Shown: piece after piece, positions 16,336-26,400 of the stretch
Layout of the letters: the number at the start of each line of letters is the position of its first letter
Numbering within the stretch: position 1 is the first letter of the stretch
NCBI GenBank assembly: GCA_003565295.1
Contig: PXCO01000164.1
Coordinates: 1-36,376 of the forward strand
DNA length: 36,376 nt
Direction of reading: 5' to 3'
Origin: Cyclobacteriaceae bacterium
GTDB lineage: Bacteria; Bacteroidota; Bacteroidia; Cytophagales; Cyclobacteriaceae
Translations under genes and position numbers: made by a program
The notes under the pieces: generated by a model
Seen by the model: the letters and a program-made list of their open reading frames with translations, nothing else
Told to the model about the DNA's origin: nothing
Database searches by the model: none

Positions 16336-17400
16336 TCAAAGGTTTCTATTGATGCAGTTCAGCATATCGAAGGCCATTTCCAGCCTTTTGCTGAAGTTTT
16401 CCTCTCCCTTTCTAAGCCAAACCCTTGGGTCGTAGAATTTTTTATTGGGGGTATCTGTCCCATCCGGGTTTCCAAGTTGGGTTTGCAGGTAGCCTTCCTT
16501 GTCCTTGTAATACTTAAGGATGCCTTCCCAGAATGCCCATTGCAAGTCAGTGTCTATGTTCATTTTGATGCTGCCATAGCTGTTGGCCTCCCTGATTTCC
16601 TCTACGGATGAACCGGATCCTCCGTGAAACACAAAGTTCACAGGTTTGCCGGAGGTGCCATATTTCTCATTGATGTAATCTTGGGACTTTTTGAGAATGA
16701 TGGGCCTAAGGGAAACATTCCCAGGCTTATACACGCCATGCACATTGCCAAAGGCCGCTGCCACGGTAAACATATCACTTACCTGATTGAGCTCCTCATA
16801 CGCATAGGCCACTTCCTCGGGCTGGGTATAGAGTTTGGAGCTATCTATGTCGGTATTGTCCACACCGTCTTCTTCCCCTCCGGTTACACCGAGCTCTATT
16901 TCAATTGCCATGTCCAGTTTATGGAACTCCTGGAAATACTTTTTGGAGATTTCTATGTTTTCTTCCAGGGACTCTTCGGAAAGATCGAGCATATGGCTGC
17001 TGTAAAGCGGCTTTTTGAAGGCATTGTAATAGGCCTTGCCCTCTTCCAACATGCCATCAATCCAGGGAAGCAATTTTTTGGCAGCGTGGTCGGTGTGTAG
17101 GATCACGGGCACTCCGTAGATTTCTGCCATCTTCTGCACATGCATGGCACCCGAAACAGCTCCTGCCACAGAGGCTTGTTGTGTATCATTGGGAAGTCCC
17201 TTTCCGGCAAAAAATTGGGCACCCCCATTTGAGAATTGAACCATCACGGGGGAGTTGATCCGCTTGGCTGTTTCCAGCACGGCGTTTACCGAATTGGTGC
17301 CGATACAGTTTACTGCCGGCATGGCAAATTCACTTTCCTTGGCATACGCCAAAAGATCTTTCAATTCCTCACCGTATTTTACTCCTGGTTTAAATTTCAT
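16336..17400 (-). CDS. fbaA: Class II fructose-bisphosphate aldolase
   Basis: This 354-residue zinc-dependent aldolase splits or forms fructose 1,6-bisphosphate in glycolysis and gluconeogenesis. The long-form class IIa pattern is clear: 'FAMPAVNCIGTNSVNAVLE', metal-site 'VILHTDHAAKK', 'IEIELGVTGGEEDGVDN', 'AAFGNVHGVYKPGNV' and 'VFHGGSGSSVEEI'. The ATG at 17400 was chosen because 'MKFKPGVKYGEEL' is the family N-terminus; the 20 extra codons from 17460 have no family match. A candidate -7 box TATCTTTG lies at 17479-17472 on the minus strand. The gene is monocistronic, with a strong terminator downstream. Confidence 0.96.
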   Translation of the reverse strand: MKFKPGVKYGEELKDLLAYAKESEFAMPAVNCIGTNSVNAVLETAKRINSPVMVQFSNGGAQFFAGKGLPNDTQQASVAGAVSGAMHVQKMAEIYGVPVILHTDHAAKKLLPWIDGMLEEGKAYYNAFKKPLYSSHMLDLSEESLEENIEISKKYFQEFHKLDMAIEIELGVTGGEEDGVDNTDIDSSKLYTQPEEVAYAYEELNQVSDMFTVAAAFGNVHGVYKPGNVSLRPIILKKSQDYINEKYGTSGKPVNFVFHGGSGSSVEEIREANSYGSIKMNIDTDLQWAFWEGILKYYKDKEGYLQTQLGNPDGTDTPNKKFYDPRVWLRKGEENFSKRLEMAFDMLNCINRNL

Positions 17401-17471
17401 ATGGTATATATTTATTGGAATATGTATTGGATTTTTTGGCATGATTTCTAAGAATGCCAAATTTTAATGCT

Positions 17472-17479
17472 CAAAGATA
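17472..17479 (-). promoter_or_regulatory. Candidate -7 element TATCTTTG for fbaA
   Basis: An exact TAnnTTTG match on the minus strand, about 70 bases before the fbaA ATG. No matching TTTG was found at -33, so this is moderate evidence only. Confidence 0.4.
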
Positions 17480-17555
17480 TAAATACCGTGGCTAAAATCC
17501 TTTTATAAGCCCTTTTAATTAGGGAAATACCTGCCAGGCTTATGTATATTTGGGT

Positions 17556-18428
17556 ATGGAAAAGATCAGGATCATAGGAGTACCCGAACATTTTAACTAT
17601 CCCTGGAGGAAATTGGTAGAAGCTCAGCCCTTTGTAAAGGAGGAGTTAATTTTAGAATGGAGGGATGAGCCCAAAGGGTCTGGGGCCATGAACCGGGCCA
17701 TAAGAGAGGGTGAAGCGGATTTGGCCATCATCCTTTCGGAAAGCTTTATTAAGGACAAAGTTGAGGGTAGCTCCGGTAAAATCATCGGTTTTCATGTACG
17801 ATCACCATTAATTTGGGGGATCCACGCGCCTGCCAACTCCTCCATAGAAGAGATCCACCAACTCAAGAATCTCCCCTTTTTGGTAAGCCGGATGGGCTCA
17901 GGGTCGCATTTGATGGCATTTCTATTAGCGAAAAGGGAGGCCTGGCCGGTTGATTCCTTGGAATTTGAGGTGATAGGCGATCTGAAAGGGGCAATCCAGG
18001 CCTTTAAGAAAGCCACCCCGAAGGCCTTTTTATGGGAAAAATACACCACCCAACCGCTGGTGGATAAGGGTTTATTCCGAAGGGTAGGGGAAATACCCAC
18101 TCCCTGGCCTTGCTTTGTCATGGTGGCGAGTGAACGTGCCCTCCTCGAACACCCAGAGGTGCTCAAGAGGATAAGGGATGGGCTATATGCCTTCAACACT
18201 GCCCTTGGCAAAGAGGCTGCTTCCACCAAGGAGGCGATTCAGGAATTTTATGGCCTTAATGCTTCCGATGTAGCCGAATGGTTTTCACAGACTACCTGGG
18301 CTGCCTCCTCTGCGGTAAACAAGAAAGACCTCGAAAATATCATGGATGTATTGTCTGAGCTGAAATTAATAAAACAAAAAATTGCCCCTGAGGAGCTGGT
18401 GGATAGTAGGTTTGTGAAATGGGAGTAA
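17556..18428 (+). CDS. Periplasmic-binding-protein-like fold, without signal peptide
   Basis: This 290-residue protein has the two-lobed substrate-binding layout seen in SBP/LysR-type domains. It begins 'EKIRIIGVPEHFNYPW', contains 'GEADLAIILSESFI', 'LPFLVSRMGSGSHLMAFLLA' and 'EFEVIGDLKGAIQAFKKATP' and has a helical C-terminus. There is no Sec signal peptide or lipobox, and no permease or ATPase gene beside it, so it is probably cytoplasmic. The ATG at 17556 was preferred over a TTG at 17550. TATATTTG, an exact -7 box, lies at 17545-17552, which would give a nearly leaderless mRNA if used. The ligand cannot be told from the sequence. Confidence 0.65.
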   Translation: MEKIRIIGVPEHFNYPWRKLVEAQPFVKEELILEWRDEPKGSGAMNRAIREGEADLAIILSESFIKDKVEGSSGKIIGFHVRSPLIWGIHAPANSSIEEIHQLKNLPFLVSRMGSGSHLMAFLLAKREAWPVDSLEFEVIGDLKGAIQAFKKATPKAFLWEKYTTQPLVDKGLFRRVGEIPTPWPCFVMVASERALLEHPEVLKRIRDGLYAFNTALGKEAASTKEAIQEFYGLNASDVAEWFSQTTWAASSAVNKKDLENIMDVLSELKLIKQKIAPEELVDSRFVKWE

Positions 18429-18747
18429 ATAGAGATGTTCAGTATTTATTTTCAGACATTAAGGGTGTCTTTGATGATGGAGCCGGGAATTTCTGAGCGA
18501 GACATATGGATATTGCGTTGACTTTAAGAAGTGGATATCGCCTCCGAAAAAAAAACTCCAGGTTTTGAAAATCTGAAGGGTTAATTCAACCAAAATAATT
18601 CGTGGAAATAAGTGCATCCGTGGCAAATGAAATCTGATGCCAATTTAAAATCACCCTACGTACAACCACCCCCTTTTCCCCCTTCTGTTTTAGGAGGGGG
18701 AAAAGGGGGTGGTGAAAACAAGATTGGAAGAACGTATCCCTAAATTG
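18429..18747. other. Convergent intergenic region with repeat remnants
   Basis: This is about 320 bases between the ends of two convergent genes. It holds a phrase related to the 7472 tandem repeat ('cgtggaaataagtgcatccg' followed by 'tggcaaa', 18602-18628) and the long palindrome at 18665-18713. No ORF of note was seen. Confidence 0.6.
18665..18713. repeat. 19-bp perfect inverted repeat, possible bidirectional terminator
   Basis: ACCACCCCCTTTTCCCCCT at 18665-18683 pairs exactly with its complement at 18695-18713 around an 11-base loop. It sits between convergent genes, 35 bases before the dipeptidase stop. The very regular C5T4C5 stem suggests a mobile intergenic repeat that may also stop transcription from both sides. 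Confidence 0.75.
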
Positions 18748-20052
18748 CTACATGATCCTCAAATCCTGCTGGGCGCTTTCCATCACTTCCTGAAAGACCC
18801 GCATAAAGTTGCCACTCCAGATTTTGGCGATGTCCTCTTCGGAATACCCCCTTTTCACCAATTCGTAGGTGATGTTCTGAATCTCGCTGATGTCGTAGCA
18901 GTCCCTGAGGCCACCGCCCCCATCCAGGTCCATGCCTATGCCCACGTGCGCTATGCCCACCAGGTCCACGATATGATCAATATGATCCACATAATCTGCT
19001 ACTGAGGCCAGGTCATCCTTGTACTTTTCCCTAAGCGCCCTCATTTCTTCCCGGTACTTGTCCCTATCTTCCGGGCTCATTTCCTGAAAATCACCATAGG
19101 TTTCCCTTAAAAGCTCCATCTCTTTTTCTCTCTCCAGGTTGGGTTCAGGGGTCTTCACGTAAGCACTCAGCGCATTTACCTGTACCACGCCACCCTTATC
19201 GGCCAGCTTTTTGATCATGTCGTCGGTGAGGTTTCGGGGATGATCACAGAGGGCCCTGGCTGAGGAATGCGTGGCCACTATGGGTTGGGTGCTTAGTTCG
19301 ATCACATCATAAAAGGCATCATCGGAGATATGGGACACATCGATCATCATCCCCAGGCGGTTCATCTCCTTCACCACCTCCTTGCCAAAATCACTGAGCC
19401 CACCATGTTCCGGGCCATCGGGATCCGTGGAGGAGTCGCAGATTTCATTGTTCCTGCTATGGCTGAGCGTGATGTACCTGGCACCCAAATCGTAGTATTT
19501 TTTTACCTTATTGATGTCCGTACCGAGAGCGTAGCCATTTTCCAAGCCAATATAAATAGCTATTTTATCCTCTTCAGCAGATTGCGCAAGATGCTCTGGA
19601 ACCGTGGCCAAAGCCAGGTCATTGGGGTTTTCGGTAATAGTCCGATGAATTAAATCGAAATATTCTGTCATTTTTTCATCTGCCAGCACGTGGGAGGCAC
19701 TGTCCCTGGGACCTTGACCCAGATAGGCGATAAAGAAAATGCCATTCAGCTCCCCCTTACGCATCCTGGGTATATCTACCTGGCTGCCTGATTTCCAGGG
19801 GTCGTGTTCCTGGCGAATGTCAAATCCTGGCCTGGCCAGCACCAGTGGGGTATCCGCATGGGTGTCCATGGTAAGCACCTGGGCATGTATGCGCTCGGCC
19901 TTCGCGGCCAGGTCTTCTTCTTGAGCGCAGGAGCTTGCTAGGGTGGCCAATCCCAAGCAAATGGTAATTACCTTGATAAGCCGGTAAGATGGCTTACCTG
20001 AAATGGAGGGGTATTGGAAAAGTACATTCCAATTAATGGTTAATTTTAGCAT
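18748..20052 (-). CDS. Membrane dipeptidase (peptidase M19) lipoprotein
   Basis: This 434-residue zinc dipeptidase of the M19 / renal dipeptidase family cleaves dipeptides, including some with a D-residue. It has a long N-terminus with hydrophobic 'VITICLGLATLASSC', whose lipobox Cys is C42 when starting at 20052, so it is a probable lipoprotein. Metal-site motifs are 'MDTHADTPL' (H65, D67), 'YIGLENGYALG', 'IVATHSSARALCDHPRN' and 'HVGIGMDLDGGGGL'. The alternative ATG at 20085 only lengthens the cytoplasmic tail. It stands alone, convergent with the binding-protein gene. Confidence 0.92.
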   Translation of the reverse strand: MLKLTINWNVLFQYPSISGKPSYRLIKVITICLGLATLASSCAQEEDLAAKAERIHAQVLTMDTHADTPLVLARPGFDIRQEHDPWKSGSQVDIPRMRKGELNGIFFIAYLGQGPRDSASHVLADEKMTEYFDLIHRTITENPNDLALATVPEHLAQSAEEDKIAIYIGLENGYALGTDINKVKKYYDLGARYITLSHSRNNEICDSSTDPDGPEHGGLSDFGKEVVKEMNRLGMMIDVSHISDDAFYDVIELSTQPIVATHSSARALCDHPRNLTDDMIKKLADKGGVVQVNALSAYVKTPEPNLEREKEMELLRETYGDFQEMSPEDRDKYREEMRALREKYKDDLASVADYVDHIDHIVDLVGIAHVGIGMDLDGGGGLRDCYDISEIQNITYELVKRGYSEEDIAKIWSGNFMRVFQEVMESAQQDLRIM

Positions 20053-20136
20053 TGTTGTTAGTGATTTTGGTGGCAAATTAATCAAAAATAGATTAATTAA
20101 AATGCATAAATCCCAATTTTTGACCTAGATCATGAA

Positions 20137-20697
20137 TTATTCGTCTGCAAATGAACCCTCCGGTTCTTTCAGGAAAATCAAGCAATAGAGGAAACTAAAA
20201 GCAGCTCCACCTGCCAGGATAAAGAAGAATGTTTGGCTGTCCACCATGCTGTAGATGATCAGGTATACCACGGCACCCACATTGCCATAGGCTCCTGCCA
20301 TCCCGGAGATTTGTCCGGTCATGTTCCTTTTGATAAATGGTATGACGGCGAAGGTGGCTCCTTCTGCACCCTGTACAAATAAAGAACATAAAATGGTGAC
20401 CGCAACGGCCACCCATAAAGGCCAGGTGGCATTGATGAAACCCATGGCAAAAAAACCGATGGCAATCCCAACCATGTACATCAGCATGGTTCTTTTTCTG
20501 TTCCCTAAAGAATCAGAAAGTACTCCTCCAATGGGCCTGGCAAATAGATTTACCACTGCAAATGAAGCCGCCACCATTCCGGCCAAAGTAGGGCTGATGC
20601 TGAAAACAGATTCAAAAAAGGCGGGAAGCATGGATACCACTGCCAACTCGGCCCCGAAGTTGGCGAAGTAGGTGGTGTTTAGGGCCGCCACACTGTT
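20137..20697 (-). pseudogene. 3' part of a NarK-type nitrate/nitrite transporter
   Basis: The 184-residue open frame matches the C-terminal half of MFS nitrate/nitrite antiporters: 'NFGAELAVVSMLPAFFE', 'FARPIGGVLSDSLGNRKR', 'GAEGATFAVIPFIKRNMTGQ' and 'ISGMAGAYGNVGAVVYLI'. Complete proteins have about 12 helices and over 430 residues, so the N-terminal half is missing. Upstream the frame stops at 20712-20710, and a GTG at 20691 is the only start. The lost end points toward the lost end of the next gene. Nitrate uptake by this protein is very unlikely. Confidence 0.85.
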
Positions 20698-20716
20698 AAA
20701 TGAATATTTTTAGGAG

Positions 20717-21775
20717 ATGGACAAGATGAGGGAGATGGTCAGACAGGGAATGAAGGATGGAGCATTTGGCCTTTCTACTGGCCTTTTTTATGCCCCGGGC
20801 AGTTTTGCAGATTTGGAAGAGGTGGTGGCCTTGGCAGAGGTAGCGCAAGAGTATAGGGGGATTTACGATACCCATATGCGGGATGAGAGTTCCTACACCG
20901 TGGGGTTGTTGGCGGCTGTGGAGGAAGCCATAGCCGTAGGCAGGGAGACGGGAATCCCGGTGCACATTTCTCATATCAAGGCCTTAGGGGCAGATGTATG
21001 GGGAAAGAGTGCCCAGGTAGTGGATCTGGTGGAGCAGGCACAAAAAGAGGGAATTACGGTCACCGCAAACCAATATCCTTATTTGGCTTCCAAAACGGGA
21101 TTTAAACCTACGGTGATTCCCAGGTGGGCCGAAGCGGGTGGACATGAAGCCCTGATGCAGCGATTTGGAAGCCCTGAATCCAGAAAGCGTTTGCTTGTGG
21201 AAATAGAGGATAACATCCGGAAAAGGGGAGGGGCAGAGGCATTGGTTTTTTCAGAGACCGGAATGCCAGATATGGAGGGAAAGAGTTTGAAAGAAGTGGC
21301 AGAGCAATTATTGCTTTCGCCCCCGGAGGCGGTGATTCATCTGGTCAGTGAGTTTGAGGGGTTGGGCGTGATTTCCTACAATATGGTGGAGGAGGATTTG
21401 CGACGTTTTATGAATAGGGACTGGGTGGTGACAGGATCTGATGCATCCTCCGGGCACCCCAGGAAATTTGGGTCATTTGCCAGAAAAATTGGGTATTACG
21501 CCTTAGAGGAAGGGTGGATAAGCTTACCCTTTGCGATTTACCAGTCCTCTGTACGTACTGCAGAGATCTTCGGGATAGCGGAAAGAGGGAAAATAGAAGA
21601 GGGTTACTTTGCCGACCTTGTGCTTTTTGATCCGCAGCGCTTCCGTGACAATGCCACCTTCGAGTCACCCTATGAACTGGCTTCTGGGGTGGAACATGTC
21701 TTTGTGAATGGAGATTGGGTGATAAAGGACGGAGCCTATACCGGCAAGGTGGCAGGAAGGGCATTGAGGAAATAA
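20717..21775 (+). pseudogene. 3' part of a D-aminoacylase / N-acyl-D-amino-acid deacylase
   Basis: 352 codons match the C-terminal two thirds of the amidohydrolase D-aminoacylase: 'GAFGLSTGLFYAPGSFA', 'YDTHMRDESSYTV', 'IPVHISHIKALGADVWG', 'VVTGSDASSGHPRKFGSF' and 'GYFADLVLFDPQRFRD'. Family members are around 500 residues or more and start with an HxH metal motif that is absent here. A TAG lies two codons before the ATG at 20717, so the frame cannot extend. Residual zinc ligands are present, but without the N-terminal His pair and beta-sandwich part the product is probably inactive. Confidence 0.82.
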
Positions 21776-22111
21776 GCGGTGGTTATAATTGTTTACGTAA
21801 TAAAATTTGTATATTATTTAATTTATGATATAATATTCCTATAAATACAAGTGTTCATGCAAATGGTTTCATGGGGATCAATTCTAAGGATAAATGGCAA
21901 GGATTCTTAAAAATTGTTTTTTCATAGTTTTCTTTTGGATGTTCGGAAAAGGGGATAATGGGTAAAACAATCGGAAAAAAAAGTATTGCAATTATTATTA
22001 ATTCCGTTCAAGTACGTATAAAACAAATAATTATTTTTTGTAGATTGCTCTCGTATTCTTTCAACTAACCAACCTCAGAAAAAGCAGAATAATCTTTAAG
22101 CAAAATTAACT
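21776..22111. other. AT-rich intergenic region before the FISUMP gene
   Basis: 336 bases without an ORF of interest. A TATTTTTTG stretch at about 22033-22041 approximates a -7 element with one extra T, roughly 70 bases before the FISUMP start. Nothing else was recognised. Confidence 0.5.
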
Positions 22112-22804
22112 ATGAAAACAGCATTGCCATTATGGGTGGTGATTGTAGGCATCTCCATTACCTTTATCTCATGTGAGAAGGAAGATGAATTAGGAGAAGA
22201 TATAATAGTCGAAACCGGCAATTTCTCAGACGCACGAGATGGAATATCGTATAAGTGGGTCAAAATCGGAGATCAGATATGGATGGCGGAGAATCTTAAA
22301 TTTTTACCTAGTGTAGTGGATAAATCAGTTGATTCTCCTTCAACACCTTATTATTATGTACATAGTTATGAAGGGTCAGATGTTGATGAAGCTAAAGTTA
22401 CCACCAATTACATCACTTATGGTGTGTTGTACAATTGGCCAGCGGCTTTAACCGCATGTCCGGAAGGGTGGCACCTGCCCAGTTATGATGACTGGGAGGT
22501 TCTGATAGCACGTATTGGGAGAGATCCCGGGACAAAGCTTAAATCAACGTCTGGCTGGAGGGACAACGGCAACGGCGTGGATAGTTTTGGCTTTAGGGCA
22601 CTTCCAGGTGGGGCCCGCCTTCCTGGGCTTCCCGAGAATTATTTTTCAGATATTGGTTACGCTGGAAATTGGTGGGTTAGTAATGAAAGCGAGGCTCCAA
22701 ATGCCGCTTGGTATGCAGACATGGATATTTATGGGTCAGGTGTCGGTTGGGGCTTTGTTGCCCATAGGGGAAACGGTATGTCGGTCAGATGTATAAAGGA
22801 TTAG
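22112..22804 (+). CDS. FISUMP-domain lipoprotein
   Basis: This 230-residue secreted lipoprotein has signal 'LWVVIVGISITFISC' with lipobox Cys21. The mature part carries the Fibrobacter succinogenes major paralogous domain: 'YKWVKIGDQIWMAENLKFLP', 'YGVLYNWPAAL', 'CPEGWHLPSYDDWEVLI', 'GFRALPGGARLP' and 'WWVSNES', ending 'GMSVRCIKD'. These proteins are surface exposed in Bacteroidota and have no known enzyme activity. The gene stands alone between the D-aminoacylase remnant and a dioxygenase fragment. Confidence 0.92.
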   Translation: MKTALPLWVVIVGISITFISCEKEDELGEDIIVETGNFSDARDGISYKWVKIGDQIWMAENLKFLPSVVDKSVDSPSTPYYYVHSYEGSDVDEAKVTTNYITYGVLYNWPAALTACPEGWHLPSYDDWEVLIARIGRDPGTKLKSTSGWRDNGNGVDSFGFRALPGGARLPGLPENYFSDIGYAGNWWVSNESEAPNAAWYADMDIYGSGVGWGFVAHRGNGMSVRCIKD

Positions 22805-22951
22805 GAATCTACCGGGGGCATAAATAATAATTTTACGCGCAGGTAAATATCAGAACTTCTGAATAAAGGTAAAGGAGGCGTCTAAAGCAAATTTTATCCA
22901 ACCTCAACTTAGGCTGCTAAATTCAGCCACATCTCTTGATGGTGAGGCCCA

Positions 22952-23140
22952 CTACAAACCCACTGCTAAACGAATGACGGGCGCTGTCCAAGTGGAAGGA
23001 TTTGACCTCTCACAAGGAAGATCTCTCCAAAGAATATCCAACGCGTTATCTGCAATTTCCTTCGAAAACGCCTTATCGATACGTAAGAAGCCGTTATGAA
23101 TAAAATGTTCTATTTCCTTTTTAGCAAGAATTTCTGACAT
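22952..23140 (-). pseudogene. N-terminal fragment of a phytanoyl-CoA dioxygenase family gene
   Basis: 62 codons match the start of PhyH-type Fe(II)/2-oxoglutarate dioxygenases found in Bacteroidota: 'EIEHFIHNGFLRIDKAFSKE', 'ALDILWRDLP' and 'PSTWTAPVIRL'. The frame then stops after 'AVGL', and the following 150 bases toward 22805 show no continuation. Full-length relatives are around 250-300 residues with an HxD...H iron site that is absent. It is a degraded gene start. Confidence 0.7.
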
Positions 23141-23410
23141 ACTATTTTTTGATTAAACCATCCATTAAGGCCAACAAAACCCCATAGAACAGCAGGTTGA
23201 ATTTATCATTTATAAAATAATGGGATTAAAATTAAATTTACGCTATGTATAGGAGATAGCGAAGGGCTTAGAAAAGTGCCAAAAAAGAATTTTATAGCAT
23301 TACAGTCATACTCATATCACAAAATAATGAATTATCGATCACCAAACAAATAGGGGTATGCCCAGAATGTTAAAGACGGCCTGGTAAGGTTCCGGCCGAA
23401 AGTATCCCCC
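23141..23410. other. Intergenic spacer
   Basis: 270 AT-rich bases between the dioxygenase fragment and the dehydrogenase stop. A short CGGCC/GGCCG stem near 23377-23399 has no T-run. No gene or clear site was recognised. Confidence 0.4.
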
Positions 23411-26400
23411 TTACTCCATCAAATAGGCAAAAAGTGCCCTTAACTCCTTATCGGAGAGCCTTTCCAGCATCCTTTCCGGCATGGTGGACCTGCTTTGCAA
23501 TTCCTTTTGGGCTATTTCGGAGGTCTTTAGGTTGACGCTTTTCCCGCCTAAAACCGGCGACAAGGTGAGCATGTCCCCACTTTCATCCTGAACCTTTCCC
23601 GAATAAAAAGATCCGGAAAGGGTTTTTACCATCACTGTCTCATAGCCCTCCCGGATATCCGCCGAGGGATCCACCGTGTGCAATAGCAGGTATTCCAGAT
23701 CGCTACGGTCATAACCCGTAAGTTCAGGTCCTATGGACCCACCCTCTCCGTTCAACACATGACAGGCGGCACAGGTTTGCAGGTAAAGCTGCTTCCCAAG
23801 CAGCAAATCGCCCTTTTCTTCCTCAATCTTTTGCTTGTATCTTTTAATTCGGTTGGTTTTTTCCCTATCGGACAAGGGCGCAAGCTCAGGCCAATGGTTT
23901 TCTACTTTTTGAATTAGGTCCTTATCTTCAAGGTCCTTAAAGGCCAGTGCCAAATGCGGGGGTACGTCCTCCCTGTGTATGGTCCTTTCCTTCTCCAGGG
24001 CGTCAAAAAAAGAAAATGCCCATTCCTCCCTAGTCGTAAACAGGGTGATTAACGCTTCCCTGGTATAACTGTCCGCCCTGAGCTGTGGATAGGCCCTGGC
24101 CAATACATCCCCGATTTCGGGATCCTGATAATAGCTAAGTGCTTGAATGGCCGCCCTCTGCAGTGCCTTGGAAGGGGTTTTTTGCGTAAGCTCCAGTAAT
24201 AATTCTTTTCCCTCATTACTCTGAGCGTATCCCAATTGCTCTATCCATGCGTTTCTTTGGATCAACGGGACATTTTCATCAAACAACAGTTCTTTAGCCC
24301 TCCCGAAAGCGGAGGGATGATTATCCTCTACATGCACAAATGCCATATTGATTCCCCCAATATAGGTTTCCATTGCCTCTAAAAGATAGGAAGGTAGCTC
24401 ACCTAGTGCCTTTCCCCGTGAGCCCTCCAGTATCCCCTCGCTGATGGCCAATAGCTGCTCTTCTTTCTGGAAATGGTGAAGAAGGCTTTGTAAGCTTCTA
24501 TAATGTTCTTCCTTGCCCTGTAAGGTCCATTGCTGTGCCAGACGGGGGAGTAAGGTCTGCGAAACCAGCGGGTGGTGATTTAGTTTATTTTGGGTGATAA
24601 ACTCCAATGCAGCATTATGATCTTTCCTGGCTTGTGCAGATACGGCCCACCAGTATTGAAGGGGTAAATCAGGGTCTTCCTGCTCACTGTTTTCTGATGC
24701 CATCAACGCGGTCAATAATTCAAAAGTCTGATAAGGGGGGAGGCGTTTACAGGTGGATAAAATCTGGCTTCTCACCTCGGGGTGGGTTTCTTTCTTAACC
24801 CTGTTTTTTAGCAGGGGAAAAATATCCGCAGGCACTTCTTTTTCATCTCCCAGCAGGCGTATGGTCCACATTCTTACCATGGGGTTGACATGTTCCAGTC
24901 CTATCTTTGCCATTTCCAAAGAAATCCCTTCTATTTGGTAGCTTGCCCACAAGGCCTCCAGTGCGGGTTGCCCCCTTTCTGTCTCTAGGATTTTCATTAA
25001 TGGGGCAAGTATTACCCGGTCTTTTCTATCCCCTAATAGCCTTAAAGCCTGTTGCCTAAACCATTTGTTGGGATGGGAGAAATAAGCGAGCAGGTCTTTA
25101 GAACTAAGCCGGGAAAGATCTTCATTTAAGGACTTGGGCTTATTGCCTTTGGCAGAAATACGGTAAATTCTTCCACTTTCCTTATACCAGGTGTCCCGGG
25201 GATCCACATGGGATAAGCGGCTGTCATACCAATCGCTGATATAAAGTGCAGCATCCGGTCCCACCTTGATATCTATGGGCCTAAACCATTTGTCGGTACT
25301 TTCCAGCAGTGTTTCCTCGTCTATGTTGCTGAAGTTGGAACCCCGGTTTTCAAAGCGGCTCATCTGAAGGTATCCGTGGAGCGGGTTTACCGATATGATT
25401 TTCCCCTGATACCGATCTGGGAGCCCATTGGCTTCATATATTACCAAACCATGCGTAAAACGCTTCCTTTCGCCTTCCAGTGGCATGTTTTCCAAATATC
25501 CAAAGGCAAAAGGGTCGGTGAGCGGGCCATGCTTGCCCCAACCTTTGATATAGTAGGCTCCCTGCTTATAATAGGGGCCTCTACCATACCCGTTGGAACC
25601 TGAGAAAACCCTCCCCTGACTGTCAAATTCAATGCTGAACGGATTATTCCCACCCCCCTCGGCAAAGAGTTCAAACTCTTCCAGCTCAGGATGGTACCTC
25701 CAGATGGCCTGACCGGAAAAGCTTAAATTGGAAGTTTTGGCTGTGGAAATGCTTGCGGTGGTGGTACTCCCGTTTACCCCATAGAGCCAACCATCTGGCC
25801 CCCAGTGCAGGCTATTGGCCACGGAATGGGTGTCTTCCAACCCAAAACCACTCGCGCATACCACCGGGTCCCCATCGGGAATTCCATCGTCATCCGCATC
25901 TGGATACGCCAATAGGTATGGAGGGTTAAGTACCCATATTTTCCCCCTCCCCAATGCCACGGAAGTGGCGATGTTCAACCCGGTGATGGCATCCGTGGCT
26001 TGGTCATAATATCCGTCCCCGTTGCTGTCTTCAAAGAATGTGATTTTGTCCGCTCCTCGGGTCCCAAGCGGAGGAGCTTCAGGCTGCTTGTCAAACTTCA
26101 CCCGGTTATGGTTATCGATAGAGGTGATCTTCAATCCTTCGGGATAAGGGTATTGATTATACTGCACCACCCATAACCTTCCCTTATGGTCAAATTGTAA
26201 TTCCAGTGGCTGGTGAATATCCGGCTCTGAAAGCACTAGCCTTGCCTCCATATCCTCAGGAAGCTTAAAAGATGCCAGGGTGTTTTCCGGACTACTTGGA
26301 GGCAAGTCAGCATCGGTAAGGTCTCCTCTCCCCTCAAATGCCCGCATATAGGCCGCAACTTCTTCATTTGCGGCATATTTTTCCACTGCTGTGGGTTCTG

